NCBI RefSeq assembly: GCF_002259415.1
Contig: NZ_NPFY01000026.1
Location: 1-64,000, forward strand
From: Rhodococcus sp. 14-2470-1b
GTDB taxonomy: Bacteria; Actinomycetota; Actinomycetes; Mycobacteriales; Mycobacteriaceae
Direction: 5' to 3'
Length of the DNA: 64,000 nucleotides
The position numbers were made by a program, and so were the translations under genes. How positions within the stretch are numbered: the stretch's first letter is position 1; every line of letters starts with the position of its first letter. A model generated the notes under the pieces. It saw only the letters and a program-made list of their open reading frames with translations. It did no database searches and was not told the DNA's origin. Shown one piece after another: positions 8,919 through 19,773 of the stretch.

Positions 8919-11114
8919 CTATCGCTCCAGTTTGATCCAGATCGCTCCATTGGCGGGGAGCGCGACCTGCGCGGACGCGGGTCGGCCATGCCATGAGTGC
9001 GAAGTTGCCGTCACTTCTCCGAGATTGCCGACACCGCTTCCGCCGTACGAGGTGGCATCCGTGTTGAGGATCTCGCTCCAACGTCCCAGTTCCGGTAGTC
9101 CGACACGATAGTCGCCGCGTACGACTCCTGAGAAGTTGAAGATGCACGCCACCACCGACCCGTCGGATCCGTAACGCAGAAAACTCAACACGTTGTTCTC
9201 GGTGTCGTTCGCGTCGATCCAGGAGTAGCCGCTGGGGGAGGTGTCCAAGGTCCACAGCGCCGAGTGCTGCCGATACGTTGCGTTCAGGTCGGTGACCAGG
9301 TTGAGGACTCCACGGTGGAGACCGTCGTCGTCGAGGTGGAACCAGTCGAGTCCACGTTCCTCCGACCATTCACGAATCTGGCCGAACTCCTGACCCATGA
9401 AAAGCAGTTGCTTGCCCGGGTGCGCCCACATGTAGGCCAGCATTCCGCGCAGACCGGCCGCCTTCGCGTGATCGTCGCCGGGCATACGCGTCCACAACGT
9501 GCCTTTGCCGTGCACCACTTCGTCGTGGCTGATCGGCAGCAGGTAGTTCTCGCTCCACGCATAGACGAGAGAGAACGTGATCTCGTGGTGGTGGTACGTC
9601 CGATGGATCGGATCACGCCCGAGGAAACCGAGCGTGTCGTGCATCCACCCCATGTTCCACTTCATGTTGAAGCCCAGGCCGCCGACATTCGTCGGACGAG
9701 TGACGCCCGGCCAGGCCGTCGACTCCTCGGCGACGGTCACGACCCCCTGGAACTTCTTGTGTACGGTCGCGTTCATCTCCTGCAGGAACGAGACGGCTTC
9801 GAGATTCTCGCGGCCACCGTGAATGTTGGGGGTCCACCCGCCCTCGGGGCGCGAGTAGTCCAGGTAGAGCATCGACGCGACGGCGTCGACGCGGAGTCCG
9901 TCGATGTGGAACTCGTCGAGCCAGAACAAGGCGTTCGCGACGAGGAAGTTGCGGACCTCGCGTCGGCCGAAATCGAAAACCAATGTGCCCCAGTCGAGCT
10001 GCTCACCGCGCTTGGGGTCGCCGTGCTCGTACAGCGGACCCCCGTCGAACCGCGCCAGCGCCCATTCGTCCTTGGGGAAATGCGCGGGCACCCAGTCGAC
10101 GATGACGCCGATGCCTCGCTCGTGCAGGTGATCGACGAAGTAGCGGAAATCGTCGGGGCTGCCGAAACGGGACGTCGGGGCGTAGTACGACGTGACCTGG
10201 TAACCCCACGACCCACCGAACGGATGTTCCGCCACGGGAAGCAGCTCGACGTGCGTGAAGCCGGTCTCGATGACGTAGTCCGCGAGCTGATGCGCGACTT
10301 CGCGATAACCGAGGCCCTGACGCCACGACGCCAGGTGCACTTCGTAGACACTCATCGGTGCGGCGGTGGGCTCGATCCCGGCACGGGTATCGAGCCAGGC
10401 GTCGTCCGTCCACTCGAACTCCGAGCTCGAGACGACCGACGCGGTGGCAGGCGGAATCTCGGTGGCGAACGCCATCGGGTCGGCCTTGTCCCGGGTGACT
10501 CCGTCCGAGCCGTGGATGCGGTACTTGTAGATCGCACCCGGCTGCAGATCCGGGACGAACAGTTCCCAGACGCCGGTGGACCCGAGAGCGCGCATCGGAA
10601 AGCTGCGACCGCTCCAGCCGTCGAAGTCGCCGATGACGGTGACCCCGGACGCGGCAGGGGCCCACACCGCAAACGACACACCACTGACGTCGCCGTCGGG
10701 AGTGGTGTAATTCTGTCGATGGGCTCCCAGGATGTCCCAGAGCCTTTCGTGCCGTCCCTCGCCGAACAGATGCAGATCCAGTTCGCCCAGGGTCGGCAGG
10801 AACCGATAACCGTCGGCGGCCACCGAGACATGCCCGCCCGGCCACGTCGTGACCAGCCGGTAGTCCATCAGATCCTCGAACGGGACCAGGCCCGAGAACA
10901 CGCCGTGCGCGACGTGTGTCAGCGGGTAGTCGGTACCACCGATCCGCGCGACGACGGAATCCGCGTTCGGCTTCAGAGCGCGGATCGCGGTCCCGCCCGG
11001 TGCGGGGTGCGCTCCGAGCACCGAGTGTGGGTTGTAGTGCGTGCCCTTCGCCAACAACTCCAGGTCGTTGGCGCTGGGTGCTGCCGTGTCGGTGGTGCTC
11101 TGGTTCTCGCTCAA
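8919..11114 (-). CDS. glgB: 1,4-alpha-glucan branching enzyme
   Basis: A 731-residue GH13 enzyme that introduces alpha-1,6 branches into alpha-glucan built by GlgE. N-terminal carbohydrate-binding modules ([38 protein letters not shown]) precede the barrel, with the nucleophile Asp in [14 protein letters not shown] and the acid/base Glu in VVTVAEEST. The start is TTG at 11114: the preceding GGAAGTGAG is a good ribosome site, it begins 10 nt after the glgE stop, and the length equals that of M. tuberculosis GlgB. Second gene of the glgE-glgB-metallopeptidase operon. Confidence 0.96.
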   Translation of the reverse strand: MSENQSTTDTAAPSANDLELLAKGTHYNPHSVLGAHPAPGGTAIRALKPNADSVVARIGGTDYPLTHVAHGVFSGLVPFEDLMDYRLVTTWPGGHVSVAADGYRFLPTLGELDLHLFGEGRHERLWDILGAHRQNYTTPDGDVSGVSFAVWAPAASGVTVIGDFDGWSGRSFPMRALGSTGVWELFVPDLQPGAIYKYRIHGSDGVTRDKADPMAFATEIPPATASVVSSSEFEWTDDAWLDTRAGIEPTAAPMSVYEVHLASWRQGLGYREVAHQLADYVIETGFTHVELLPVAEHPFGGSWGYQVTSYYAPTSRFGSPDDFRYFVDHLHERGIGVIVDWVPAHFPKDEWALARFDGGPLYEHGDPKRGEQLDWGTLVFDFGRREVRNFLVANALFWLDEFHIDGLRVDAVASMLYLDYSRPEGGWTPNIHGGRENLEAVSFLQEMNATVHKKFQGVVTVAEESTAWPGVTRPTNVGGLGFNMKWNMGWMHDTLGFLGRDPIHRTYHHHEITFSLVYAWSENYLLPISHDEVVHGKGTLWTRMPGDDHAKAAGLRGMLAYMWAHPGKQLLFMGQEFGQIREWSEERGLDWFHLDDDGLHRGVLNLVTDLNATYRQHSALWTLDTSPSGYSWIDANDTENNVLSFLRYGSDGSVVACIFNFSGVVRGDYRVGLPELGRWSEILNTDATSYGGSGVGNLGEVTATSHSWHGRPASAQVALPANGAIWIKLER

Positions 11115-11124
11115 GGTGTTCGAC

Positions 11125-13134
11125 TCACTTCCGGTTGCCGCGGTAGGCCAAGTCGAGACGCGCCGGATACGGAATGGGCGGAAGCGCAAGGACGTGCGCG
11201 ACTGCCTTCCACGGCTCCAACTTCACGAAATTGGCCTGACCCCAATGGAACTGCTGACCGGTCACCTCGTCGGTGACCGTCAGCGTGTCGTGCCAGTCGA
11301 GCCCGATCTGCGGCATGTCCAGCCAGATCGTGCCCTCCTCCGATCCGAACGGGTCGAGATTGATCACCACGAGCACCGAATCCCCGGTGCCCGGATCGAA
11401 CTTCGAGTACGCGATGAGTGCGTCGTTGTCCACGTTGTGGAAGTGAATGTTGCGCAACTGCTGCAGAGCGGGATGTGCGCGTCGGATGGAGTTGAGCGTG
11501 GCGAGCCACGGTTCGAGGGACTCGCCGCGCGCCAACGCACCGTCGAAGTCGCGTGGACGAAGCTGATACTTCTCGGAATCGAGGTATTCCTCGCTTCCCG
11601 GCCGTACCGCCTGATGCTCGTACAGTTCGTATCCCGAGTACACGCCCCACGTCGGAGACATCGTCGCGGCCAGAGCCGCGCGAAGCGCGAACACTCCGGG
11701 ACCGCCGTGCTGCAGACTCTCGTGCAGGATGTCCGGGGTGTTGACGAACAGGTTGGGACGCGCATCGTCGGCCCGACGAGCATGCTCCTCGGCGAATTCG
11801 GTGAGCTCCCACTTGGCTGTTCGCCACGTGAAATACGTGTAGGACTGCGTGAACCCGCGCATCGCCAACCCGTACATGCGTGCGGGACGGGTGAAGGCCT
11901 CGGCCAGAAAGAGGACCTCGGGGTGCGTCTTCTTGACTTCCGCGATCAGCCATTCCCAGAAGTCCGGTGGCTTGGTGTGCGGATTGTCGACCCGGAAGAT
12001 CTTGACTCCCAACGACACCCAGTATCGAACGACCCGAAGGACCTCGTCGTAGATTCCTCGTCGGTCGTTGTCGAAGTTGACCGGATAGATGTCCTGGTAC
12101 TTCTTCGGGGGATTCTCTGCGTACGCGATGGTGCCGTCGGGAAGGACGGTGAACCACTCCGGGTGGTTCTGCGCCCACGGATGATCCGGGGCGGCTTGCA
12201 GAGCCAGATCGAGTGCTATCTCCAGATCGAGCGCATGGGCGGCGTCGACGAAGGCGCGAAAATCGGCTTCCGTGCCCAGCTCCGGATGGATGGCGTCGTG
12301 TCCGCCGTCCTTCGAGCCGATCGCCCACGGCGAGCCCACGTCGTCCGGCCCCGGGGTCAGAGTGTTGTTCGGGCCCTTGCGGTTGATCGTTCCGATCGGA
12401 TGGATCGGGGGCAGGTACACCACGTCGAAGCCCATCCGGGCGACGCGGGGGAGCTGCTCGGTCGATGTGGCGAACGTGCCGTGACGCGGACTGCCGTCGT
12501 CGTTCCATCCACCAGTCGACCGCGGGAAGAACTCGTACCAGGCGCCGTTCAACGCGCGCGCTCGATCGACCCAGATGTTGATGCCGTTGGACCGAGTCAC
12601 CAGTTCACGCAGCGGATGTTCGTGCAGCAACGCGGAGACAGCGGACGCGAACGCCGGGGACACGCGAGCGGGCAACTGGCGATCGGTGTCCCGCAGGGCG
12701 ACGACGACGTCCTTCAGCAGAGCGCGATCCTCGGCGGGGACACCGTCGGCAGCGCGTTCGAACAACCGGGCGCCGATCTCGAGATCGTTCGCGAGTTCCG
12801 CGGCGCTCTGCCCGACTCCGAGTTTGGCCTCGACCGCGTGGCGCCAGGTCGCGACCGGGTCGCTCCACGCCTCGATCCTGCAGATCCAGTACCCGGGAGC
12901 AGTAGGAGTGAAGATCGCGTCGAACGTGTCGGGTTCGCGCCCGGGCGTCATGGTGATGCGCAGCGGTGTACGCAGTCCAGGACCACGCACGGCCAGCGTC
13001 GCCGCGACGGCGTCATGGCCTTCGCGCCACACGTCGGCCGACACCGGAAAAGCCTCGCCCACCACCGCTTTCGCGGGATACTTCCCGGTAGATGTGTCTG
13101 GAAGGACATTGTCGATACCGAGTCGACCTGTCAC
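11125..13134 (-). CDS. glgE: alpha-1,4-glucan:maltose-1-phosphate maltosyltransferase
   Basis: A 669-residue GH13_3 enzyme that extends alpha-1,4-glucan with maltose from maltose-1-phosphate. The N-terminal domain (about 1-110) is beta-rich; the barrel carries the nucleophile in [16 protein letters not shown] and the acid/base Glu in [11 protein letters not shown]. It is a little shorter than the mycobacterial enzyme (about 700). The start is GTG at 13134, which gives [12 protein letters not shown], resembling family N-termini. It leads the operon with glgB and is divergent from glgP across 174 bp. Confidence 0.96.
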   Translation of the reverse strand: MTGRLGIDNVLPDTSTGKYPAKAVVGEAFPVSADVWREGHDAVAATLAVRGPGLRTPLRITMTPGREPDTFDAIFTPTAPGYWICRIEAWSDPVATWRHAVEAKLGVGQSAAELANDLEIGARLFERAADGVPAEDRALLKDVVVALRDTDRQLPARVSPAFASAVSALLHEHPLRELVTRSNGINIWVDRARALNGAWYEFFPRSTGGWNDDGSPRHGTFATSTEQLPRVARMGFDVVYLPPIHPIGTINRKGPNNTLTPGPDDVGSPWAIGSKDGGHDAIHPELGTEADFRAFVDAAHALDLEIALDLALQAAPDHPWAQNHPEWFTVLPDGTIAYAENPPKKYQDIYPVNFDNDRRGIYDEVLRVVRYWVSLGVKIFRVDNPHTKPPDFWEWLIAEVKKTHPEVLFLAEAFTRPARMYGLAMRGFTQSYTYFTWRTAKWELTEFAEEHARRADDARPNLFVNTPDILHESLQHGGPGVFALRAALAATMSPTWGVYSGYELYEHQAVRPGSEEYLDSEKYQLRPRDFDGALARGESLEPWLATLNSIRRAHPALQQLRNIHFHNVDNDALIAYSKFDPGTGDSVLVVINLDPFGSEEGTIWLDMPQIGLDWHDTLTVTDEVTGQQFHWGQANFVKLEPWKAVAHVLALPPIPYPARLDLAYRGNRK

Positions 13135-13308
13135 TTCACGCTCCGTTCTTCGCTTCGAGGACTCCTCGCGGTGAGGCGAGAGCCCGGGTCACTTCGCTGT
13201 CGGCGTGCTCGGTGTCAACCGTAGTGCAGTCGCGCTGGCTGCGCCGGTGTCGGAGACAGATCGGCAAGTCGGTGCACCACGCGGTCGACGGTGGGTAGGG
13301 TTTCGCTC

Positions 13309-15891
13309 GTGAAAGCTTTGCGTCGGTTCACTGTCCGAGCCCACCTTCCCGAGCGTCTGCATGCCCTCGAGGAACTCTCGACAAACCTCCGCTGGTCGTG
13401 GCACGCGCCCACCCAGGAGCTGTTCGAGGAAATCGATCCGCAACTGTGGGCCAGCACGGAGCGAGACCCGATCGCGTTGCTCGGTGCCGTCGCGCCGTCG
13501 CGGCTGGAGGAACTGGCCGGGAGCGACGAGTTCACTCGAAAGCTGGACAACCTGGCAGCCGATCTTCGCGGATACCTGGCCCGCCCGCTCTGGTATCAGA
13601 AGAACACGGAGGCTGGACGGTCACTGCCGTCGGGAATTGCGTATTTCTCGATGGAGTTCGGCGTCAGCGAGGTCCTTCCCAACTACTCCGGCGGTCTCGG
13701 CATCCTCGCCGGCGACCACCTCAAGGCGGCGTCGGATCTGGGTCTGCCGTTGATCGGCGTCGGTCTGCTCTACCGCTCCGGCTACTTTCGTCAGTCTCTG
13801 ACCGCAGACGGTTGGCAGGCAGAGAGGTATCCCTCGCTCGATCCGCAGGGGCTTCCGCTTCGCATTCTCGCCGACGCGTCGGGCGTTCCCGTCCTCATCC
13901 ACGTCGCGATGCCCGGATCGCGGGTGTTGCGGGCGCGGGTGTGGATCGCGCAGGTCGGACGGGTGCCGCTGTTGCTGCTCGACTCCGACATCCCGGACAA
14001 CGATCCTGAGCTTCGCGGCGTGACCGACAGGCTCTACGGCGGCGACCAGGACCACCGAATCAAACAGGAGATTCTTGCTGGAATCGGCGGGGTTCGAGCC
14101 GTCCGCGCGTACACCCACGAATACGGCCTGCCGGACCCGGAAGTGTTCCACATGAATGAGGGGCACGCCGGCTTCCTCGGCGCCGAGCGCATTCGAGAAC
14201 TCGTCACCTCGAAGGGACTGGACTTCGATTCCGCGTTGGCATCGGTGCGTTCGGGAACCGTGTTCACCACCCACACCCCGGTCCCTGCAGGCATCGACCG
14301 CTTTCCAGCCGACCTGGTCCGCCACTACTTCGGTGCCCAGGACGGCTCGTCCGACTCCTCGCTGCTCCCTGGTCTTCCGCTGGAGCGCATTCTGGCGTTG
14401 GGCGCGGAGAACGACAGGTCCGTGTTCAACATGGCCCACATGGGGCTGCGTCTCGGGCAACGCGCCAACGGCGTCTCGAAACTGCACGGCATCGTCAGCC
14501 GCGAGATGTTCAGCGACCTGTGGCGCGGATTCGGCAGCGCCGAAGTGCCGATCGGTTCGGTCACCAACGGTGTGCACGCCCCGACCTGGGCGGCGCGCGA
14601 GTGGCTCGATCTGGCACACGAGGTCGTCGGAGCAGAAGCGTTGGAGGAGGCGCGCGGCTGGGAACAGTTGCACACCGTCCCGTCGGCGAGACTGTGGTCG
14701 ACGAGAAACGAACTGCGCGGCCGGTTGGTCGACGAGGTCCGACGGCGGGTGCGGCGCTCGGCTCTAGAGCGTGGATCGACCGAAGCCGAACTGGGTTGGA
14801 CTGCAACGGTGTTCGATCCCGATGTGCTCACTGTCGGCTTCGCGCGACGGGTACCGACCTACAAGCGCTTGACGTTGATGCTCCGGGAACCGGAGCGTCT
14901 CAAGCGTCTGCTCCTCGATCCCGAGCGTCCCGTCCAGTTGGTGGTCGCAGGCAAGTCCCATCCCGCCGACGACGGCGGCAAGGCACTGATTCAGCAGATC
15001 GTCCGATTCGCCGACGAAGCCGACGTGCGGCATCGCATCGTGTTCCTCCCCGACTACGACATGTCGATGGCGCGCTACCTGTACTGGGGATGCGATGTGT
15101 GGCTGAACAATCCACTGCGTCCCCTCGAAGCATGCGGTACGTCCGGCATGAAGTCCGCCCTCAACGGTGGACTGAACCTGTCCATCCGAGACGGATGGTG
15201 GGACGAGATGTACGACGGCGAGAACGGATGGGCGATCCCGACGGCGGACGGGATGGCCGACGAGAGCCGTCGTGACGATCTGGAAGCTGCTGCACTGTAC
15301 GAACTGCTGGAACAAGCCGTGCTGCCGAAGTTCTACGATCGCACCGACGGGGTCCCGACGCGGTGGATCGAGATGGTCCGGCACACCCTCGAACATCTGG
15401 GTCCGAAGGTGCTGGCGTCGCGCATGGTTCGCGATTACACCCTCGGTCTGTACGCACCCGCGGCCGAGGCGGCGCGTGCAGTCGACGCGGGGGAGTACGC
15501 CGGGGCCAAGGATGTCGCGGCCTACCGGAATCGCGTCGAATCAGCGTGGCAGTCGGTGGAAGTCGTGCAGGTCGACAGCGAAGGCTTGCCGGATACCCCC
15601 GTCATCGGCGCCAAGCTCACGTTGCGTGCCTACGTTCGGCTGGGCGGTCTGTCCGCCGGTGACGTGTCGGTTCAAGCGGTGCTCGGTCGGGTCGACGAGA
15701 ACGAGAACCTGACCGACACCAGAACCGTCGCGATGAGCCATGCCGGAACCGACTCGCTCGGTGAGGTTTTCGTGACCGACACCGCGCTACCGGTCAGCGG
15801 AGCCGTCGGCTACACGGTTCGAGTGCTACCGCACCACGATCTGTTCGCGAGCGACGCCGAGCTCGGCCTCGTCAAGATGCCGGTGTCCTAG
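13309..15891 (+). CDS. glgP: alpha-glucan phosphorylase
   Basis: An 860-residue phosphorylase that releases glucose-1-phosphate from alpha-1,4-glucan. The N-terminal DUF3417-like segment (about residues 10-110) and the GIAYFSMEFGVSEVLPNYSGGLGILAGDHL signature region mark the alpha-glucan phosphorylase subfamily. The pyridoxal phosphate Lys lies in GTSGMKSALNGGLNLS. The start is GTG at 13309, since length then agrees with Rv1328 (863). Divergent from the glgE operon, so synthesis and breakdown share a control region. Its TAG stop sits in a CTAG shared with the convergent dinG stop. Confidence 0.95.
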   Translation: MKALRRFTVRAHLPERLHALEELSTNLRWSWHAPTQELFEEIDPQLWASTERDPIALLGAVAPSRLEELAGSDEFTRKLDNLAADLRGYLARPLWYQKNTEAGRSLPSGIAYFSMEFGVSEVLPNYSGGLGILAGDHLKAASDLGLPLIGVGLLYRSGYFRQSLTADGWQAERYPSLDPQGLPLRILADASGVPVLIHVAMPGSRVLRARVWIAQVGRVPLLLLDSDIPDNDPELRGVTDRLYGGDQDHRIKQEILAGIGGVRAVRAYTHEYGLPDPEVFHMNEGHAGFLGAERIRELVTSKGLDFDSALASVRSGTVFTTHTPVPAGIDRFPADLVRHYFGAQDGSSDSSLLPGLPLERILALGAENDRSVFNMAHMGLRLGQRANGVSKLHGIVSREMFSDLWRGFGSAEVPIGSVTNGVHAPTWAAREWLDLAHEVVGAEALEEARGWEQLHTVPSARLWSTRNELRGRLVDEVRRRVRRSALERGSTEAELGWTATVFDPDVLTVGFARRVPTYKRLTLMLREPERLKRLLLDPERPVQLVVAGKSHPADDGGKALIQQIVRFADEADVRHRIVFLPDYDMSMARYLYWGCDVWLNNPLRPLEACGTSGMKSALNGGLNLSIRDGWWDEMYDGENGWAIPTADGMADESRRDDLEAAALYELLEQAVLPKFYDRTDGVPTRWIEMVRHTLEHLGPKVLASRMVRDYTLGLYAPAAEAARAVDAGEYAGAKDVAAYRNRVESAWQSVEVVQVDSEGLPDTPVIGAKLTLRAYVRLGGLSAGDVSVQAVLGRVDENENLTDTRTVAMSHAGTDSLGEVFVTDTALPVSGAVGYTVRVLPHHDLFASDAELGLVKMPVS

Positions 15892-17936
15892 CTCTTCCCC
15901 GCAAGACGGGTGAGAGCTTTGCGCACGACCTCCGGATCCGACGTCTCCCAGAACGGAGGCAGTGAGGCACGCAGGTAGCCGCCGTAGCGCGCCGTCGCCA
16001 GCCGCGAATCGAGCATGGCGACGACGCCGCGGTCGTCGACGCTGCGGAGCAATCGGCCGACACCCTGCGCCAGCAGAAGGGCGGCGTGATTGGCCGCAAC
16101 CGCGAGGAACCCGTTTCCTCCACGCGATTGAACGGCCTGTTGCCTCGCGACGAGAAGGGGATCGTCGGGCCGCGGAAACGGGATTCGATCCAGAATGACC
16201 AAGCTCAGCGACGGGCCCGGCACGTCGACGCCCTGCCACAGAGACAGAGTGCCGAACAGTGACGTGGCCTCGTCGGCCGCGAACTTGTCCACCAGAGCCC
16301 CGGTCGCGTCGTCACCCTGACACAGGATCGGAGTGTCCAGCCGTTCACGCATAGCCTCGGCTGCGGCCTTCGCCGCACGCATCGAGGAGAACAGGCCGAG
16401 CGTCCGGCCTCCCGCTGCACTGACCAACTTCTCGATCTCGTCGAGGTACAGCGGAGACAGTCCGTCGCGTCCCGGCGCCGGAAGATGCTCGGCCACGTAG
16501 AGAATGCCTGATCTGGCGTGGTCGAACGGTGATCCGACGTCGAGCGAATTCCAGTGGAACGACGCTGTATCCGACGGAGGCTCGATGCCGGACGCGGTGG
16601 CGGTGTCGCTTCGACCCGCGTTCTCGGCGGGCAGACCCCAGTTCACGGCCAGGCCGTCGAAGGATCCGCCGACCGTCAGCGTCGCCGACGTGAGGACGAC
16701 GGTCGACTCTGCGAACAGCCGGGAACGCAACAGGCCGCCGACCGACAGCGGTGCCATCCGGACCGTGCGTTTGACGTTCCCCCGGAAGTCGTCGACGGCA
16801 TGCCAGACGACGTCTTTTCGCTTGGCGGGATCGGGCTCGTCGAATGCCTCGAGAACCCGCACGGCACTGTCGTGAACCTCGTCGACCGCGACGAGCGCCG
16901 CATTGCGTGCAGCTGCCGCCTCTGGATCGGTTGCCGCCATCCCGGGTTTCTGGGGTCCGATTGCCGTGCGCACCGCCCACGCGGAATCCCTGATCGACGC
17001 CAGCGCCGGGGCCACGTCGTCGGGAAGTGCCGCCCACCTGCCAGGAGGTAGGTCGTCCAGCACCGCACCCCAGTTTTCGGCCGCGCCGTCGAGTGCGTCG
17101 ACGATCTCCTCTTCGATCAACTTGCTGCAGCGTCGGGCAGCTGCGGTGACCGTCGCCGCCGACAACTCCGATGTGGCAACGCCGGTGACGCGGTCCACGA
17201 GCTCGTGAGCCTCGTCGATCACCACTACATCGTGCTCGGGGAGGATCTGGATACCGGTGATGGCGTCGATCGCAAGGAGTGCGTGATTGGTGACGACGAC
17301 GTCCACCTGCGCGGCTTCCGCGCGAGCCCGTTCGGCAAAACAGTCCTCACCGACGGGACAGCGCGACTTGCCGAGGCATTCGCGGGCGGTGACACTGACC
17401 TGCCGCCACGCCTGATCACTGACTCCGGGTACGACGTCGTCGCGGTCACCGGTCTCGGTGTCCGACGACCACTTGGTCAGACGCACGACCTCGCGGCCGA
17501 GCCGGGACACGGCGAAAGCGTCGAACAGTTCGGCTTCCGGCGCCTCCTCCGACGCACCGGAGTGGATCTTGTTCATGCACAGGTAGTTGTTGCGGCCCTT
17601 GAGAATCGCGAACTTCGGCCGTCGGCCGATAGCACCGGCCAGTGCGTCGGCGAGGCGCGGCAGGTCTCGATCCACGAGCTGACGTTGCAGAGCGATGGTT
17701 GCCGTGGACACCACGACTGTGCGGCCCGACTCGACAGCGTGCCTGATACTCGGAACCAGGTACGCGAGCGACTTACCGGTGCCGGTGCCGGCCTGAACGG
17801 CGAGATGCTGACCGGTGTCGATGGAATGCGCCACAGCCGACGCCATGGTGAGCTGGTTGCTTCTTTCCTTGCCCCCGAGAGCGTGCACCGCGACCTTCAA
17901 CAGGGCGGGCACGGTGGGGAGTTCGGTCTTCGGCAC
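15888..17936 (-). CDS. dinG: DinG-family ATP-dependent DNA helicase
   Basis: A 682-residue superfamily 2 Fe-S helicase (XPD/DinG type). Walker A is QAGTGTGKSLAY, the DEAH box is VVIDEAHELVD, and four Cys (CMNK..., CLGKSRC, EDCF) between motifs Ia and II suit a 4Fe-4S cluster. Motif VI is QGVGRLLRS. Family role: unwinding of 5'-tailed duplexes and R-loops during repair. The start is ATG at 17936. It lies 54 bp downstream of pncB on the same strand and overlaps the glgP stop tail to tail. Confidence 0.93.
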   Translation of the reverse strand: MPKTELPTVPALLKVAVHALGGKERSNQLTMASAVAHSIDTGQHLAVQAGTGTGKSLAYLVPSIRHAVESGRTVVVSTATIALQRQLVDRDLPRLADALAGAIGRRPKFAILKGRNNYLCMNKIHSGASEEAPEAELFDAFAVSRLGREVVRLTKWSSDTETGDRDDVVPGVSDQAWRQVSVTARECLGKSRCPVGEDCFAERARAEAAQVDVVVTNHALLAIDAITGIQILPEHDVVVIDEAHELVDRVTGVATSELSAATVTAAARRCSKLIEEEIVDALDGAAENWGAVLDDLPPGRWAALPDDVAPALASIRDSAWAVRTAIGPQKPGMAATDPEAAAARNAALVAVDEVHDSAVRVLEAFDEPDPAKRKDVVWHAVDDFRGNVKRTVRMAPLSVGGLLRSRLFAESTVVLTSATLTVGGSFDGLAVNWGLPAENAGRSDTATASGIEPPSDTASFHWNSLDVGSPFDHARSGILYVAEHLPAPGRDGLSPLYLDEIEKLVSAAGGRTLGLFSSMRAAKAAAEAMRERLDTPILCQGDDATGALVDKFAADEATSLFGTLSLWQGVDVPGPSLSLVILDRIPFPRPDDPLLVARQQAVQSRGGNGFLAVAANHAALLLAQGVGRLLRSVDDRGVVAMLDSRLATARYGGYLRASLPPFWETSDPEVVRKALTRLAGKS

Positions 17937-17990
17937 CGAAGAAGACTACTGCCTGCCTCCGACAGCTCCCGCGTGCCGCGCCCATGTGAG

Positions 17991-19325
17991 TCAGAGGAAA
18001 CGCGTCGGCAGCGCGGGCTCGCCCTGCGACAGCTTGAGTCCTTCCCACGGCAGGCTGACGAGTCGTTGCGCGAGCAGTGCACGAGCGTCGTTCAGGTTGC
18101 CCAGTCCCTCCACCTGCTCGCCGCCGCGCACCAGCGGAATGCTGAGCTCGGTCGCGACCAGGCCGTCCTCGATCGGCGGCGTGGTGCCCTGCAGGAACAC
18201 GATCTCCTCGACGGCCGTGCCGGTGGTTCGAGAGGTGCGGACCGCGGACTTGGCGCCGCCGCGCGACTCCTTGTGGCTGCTGCGTTTCGCGACGGGGCGG
18301 CCGTCGACGGTCACGAGTTTGTAGACCATGCCTGCAGTCGGTGCGCCGGATCCGGTGACCAGTGAGGTTCCGACGCCGTAGGAGTCCACGGGTTCTGCAC
18401 GCAGGGCGGCGATGGCGTATTCGTCGAGATCGCCGGAGACGACGATCTTGGTGTTCCTCGCGCCGAGGTCGTCGAGTTGCTGGCGCACTTGCCGGGCGAG
18501 CACGCCGAGGTCACCGGAGTCGATGCGGACTCCGCCCAACTCGGGTCCGGCGACCTCGATGGCGTTGGCTACGCCCTGGGTGATGTCGTAGGTGTCGACG
18601 AGCAGGGTGGTGGAGACTCCCAGCGCCCGCACCTGTGCAGCGAACGCTGCCTTCTCGTCCGGTCCGTTCTCGTTGTTGTAGAGCAAGGTGAACGCGTGCG
18701 CGGACGTACCAGCTCCGGGAATGCCGTGACGTCGGACCGCTTCGAGATTCGACGTCGCCGCGAAACCTGCGATGTACGCGGCGCGCGACGACGCCACCGC
18801 TGCCTCCTCGTGAGTGCGCCGTGATCCCATCTCGATCATGTGACGCGATCCCGCGGAACTGACCATGCGCGCAGCGGCGGAGGCGATGGCACTGTCGTGG
18901 TTCAGGATCGACAGAGCCAGAGTTTCCAGGATCACGCATTCGGCGAAGGTGCCGCGCACCGACAGTATCGGTGAACCCGGAAAGTAGAGGTCGCCCTCGC
19001 GGTAGCCGTCGACGTCGCCGGTGAATCGGTAGTTGCGCAGCCATTCCAATGTGGAAGCGTCGAGGAACGTGCCGAGCACCTCCAGCTCCTCCTCGCCGAA
19101 TCGGAACCGCGTGAGCGCGCCGAGGAAGCGGGCGGTACCGGCGACGACGCCGTAGCGTCTTCCGCCCGGAAGACGGCGAGCGAACACTTCGAAGCTGCAC
19201 GGAATGTCGGCGGTGCCGTCGGCGAGCGCGGCCGACAGCATGGTGAACTCGTACTTGTCGGTGAAGAGTGCGGCGCTGCGGACGCTGTCCGTTATGTCCG
19301 GGCCGTGATTCGATGCGGTAGGCAC
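17991..19325 (-). CDS. pncB: nicotinate phosphoribosyltransferase
   Basis: A 444-residue enzyme that converts nicotinate and PRPP to nicotinate mononucleotide in the NAD salvage pathway. LFTDKYEFTMLSAAL, FEVFARRLPGGRRYGVV, EMGSRRTHEEAAVA and GVRIDSGDLGVLARQ match PncB1 (Rv1330c) closely. The start is GTG at 19325, giving almost the M. tuberculosis length; the in-frame ATG codons at 19394 and 19427 would overlap the divergent clpS gene and add an unconserved 23- to 34-residue tail. Confidence 0.93.
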   Translation of the reverse strand: MPTASNHGPDITDSVRSAALFTDKYEFTMLSAALADGTADIPCSFEVFARRLPGGRRYGVVAGTARFLGALTRFRFGEEELEVLGTFLDASTLEWLRNYRFTGDVDGYREGDLYFPGSPILSVRGTFAECVILETLALSILNHDSAIASAAARMVSSAGSRHMIEMGSRRTHEEAAVASSRAAYIAGFAATSNLEAVRRHGIPGAGTSAHAFTLLYNNENGPDEKAAFAAQVRALGVSTTLLVDTYDITQGVANAIEVAGPELGGVRIDSGDLGVLARQVRQQLDDLGARNTKIVVSGDLDEYAIAALRAEPVDSYGVGTSLVTGSGAPTAGMVYKLVTVDGRPVAKRSSHKESRGGAKSAVRTSRTTGTAVEEIVFLQGTTPPIEDGLVATELSIPLVRGGEQVEGLGNLNDARALLAQRLVSLPWEGLKLSQGEPALPTRFL

Positions 19326-19392
19326 CCGGACAACTTTACGAGGCGCGGGGGCGACGGTGTGCAGGTTGCCCCCGTCGTCGTAGTCTGTTGGC

Positions 19393-19743
19393 ATGGCTTC
19401 ATCGACGGCTGAAGAATTCGTGGGCATTGTCGACGAGGTGCCGACGCTGGCAGCCTCACCTCAGGCCGTGCCCGCCGAAACTGCAGCCCGGTCGACGGAC
19501 GAGGCTCAGGACGTTCCGTGGGTGACCATCGTGTGGGACGACCCGGTGAACCTGATGCACTACGTGACGTTCATCTTCCAGAAGCTCTTCGGTTACAGCA
19601 AAGCCAAGGCGACCGAGCTGATGATGCAGGTGCACTCCGAGGGCAAGGCAGTGGTGTCCAGCGGCGAGCGCGACAAGATGGAGGCCGACGTCCGCAGGCT
19701 GCACGCCGCCGGGTTGTGGGCCACCATGCAGCAGGACAAGTGA
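19393..19743 (+). CDS. clpS: ATP-dependent Clp protease adaptor ClpS
   Basis: A 116-residue adaptor that delivers N-degron substrates to ClpC/ClpA. A disordered 35-residue N-terminal tail precedes the ClpS core: [43 protein letters not shown]. The binding-pocket residues (Asp-Asp-Pro-Val-Asn, Met, His) are present. The start is ATG at 19393, divergent from pncB. Followed 30 bp later by the DUF2017 gene, as in mycobacteria. Confidence 0.95.
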   Translation: MASSTAEEFVGIVDEVPTLAASPQAVPAETAARSTDEAQDVPWVTIVWDDPVNLMHYVTFIFQKLFGYSKAKATELMMQVHSEGKAVVSSGERDKMEADVRRLHAAGLWATMQQDK

Positions 19744-19773
19744 CCGGCTTCTACGACAAGGACCTCTGACCAA

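Noticed and set aside
6798..8996. 732-codon plus-strand frame across the thioredoxin/TPR and metallopeptidase genes
   Set aside because: It overlaps two well-supported genes in other frames and has Arg/Ser/Pro-rich nonsense composition.
9264..11276. 670-codon plus-strand frame over glgB
   Set aside because: Antisense shadow of glgB, with no domain or start signal.
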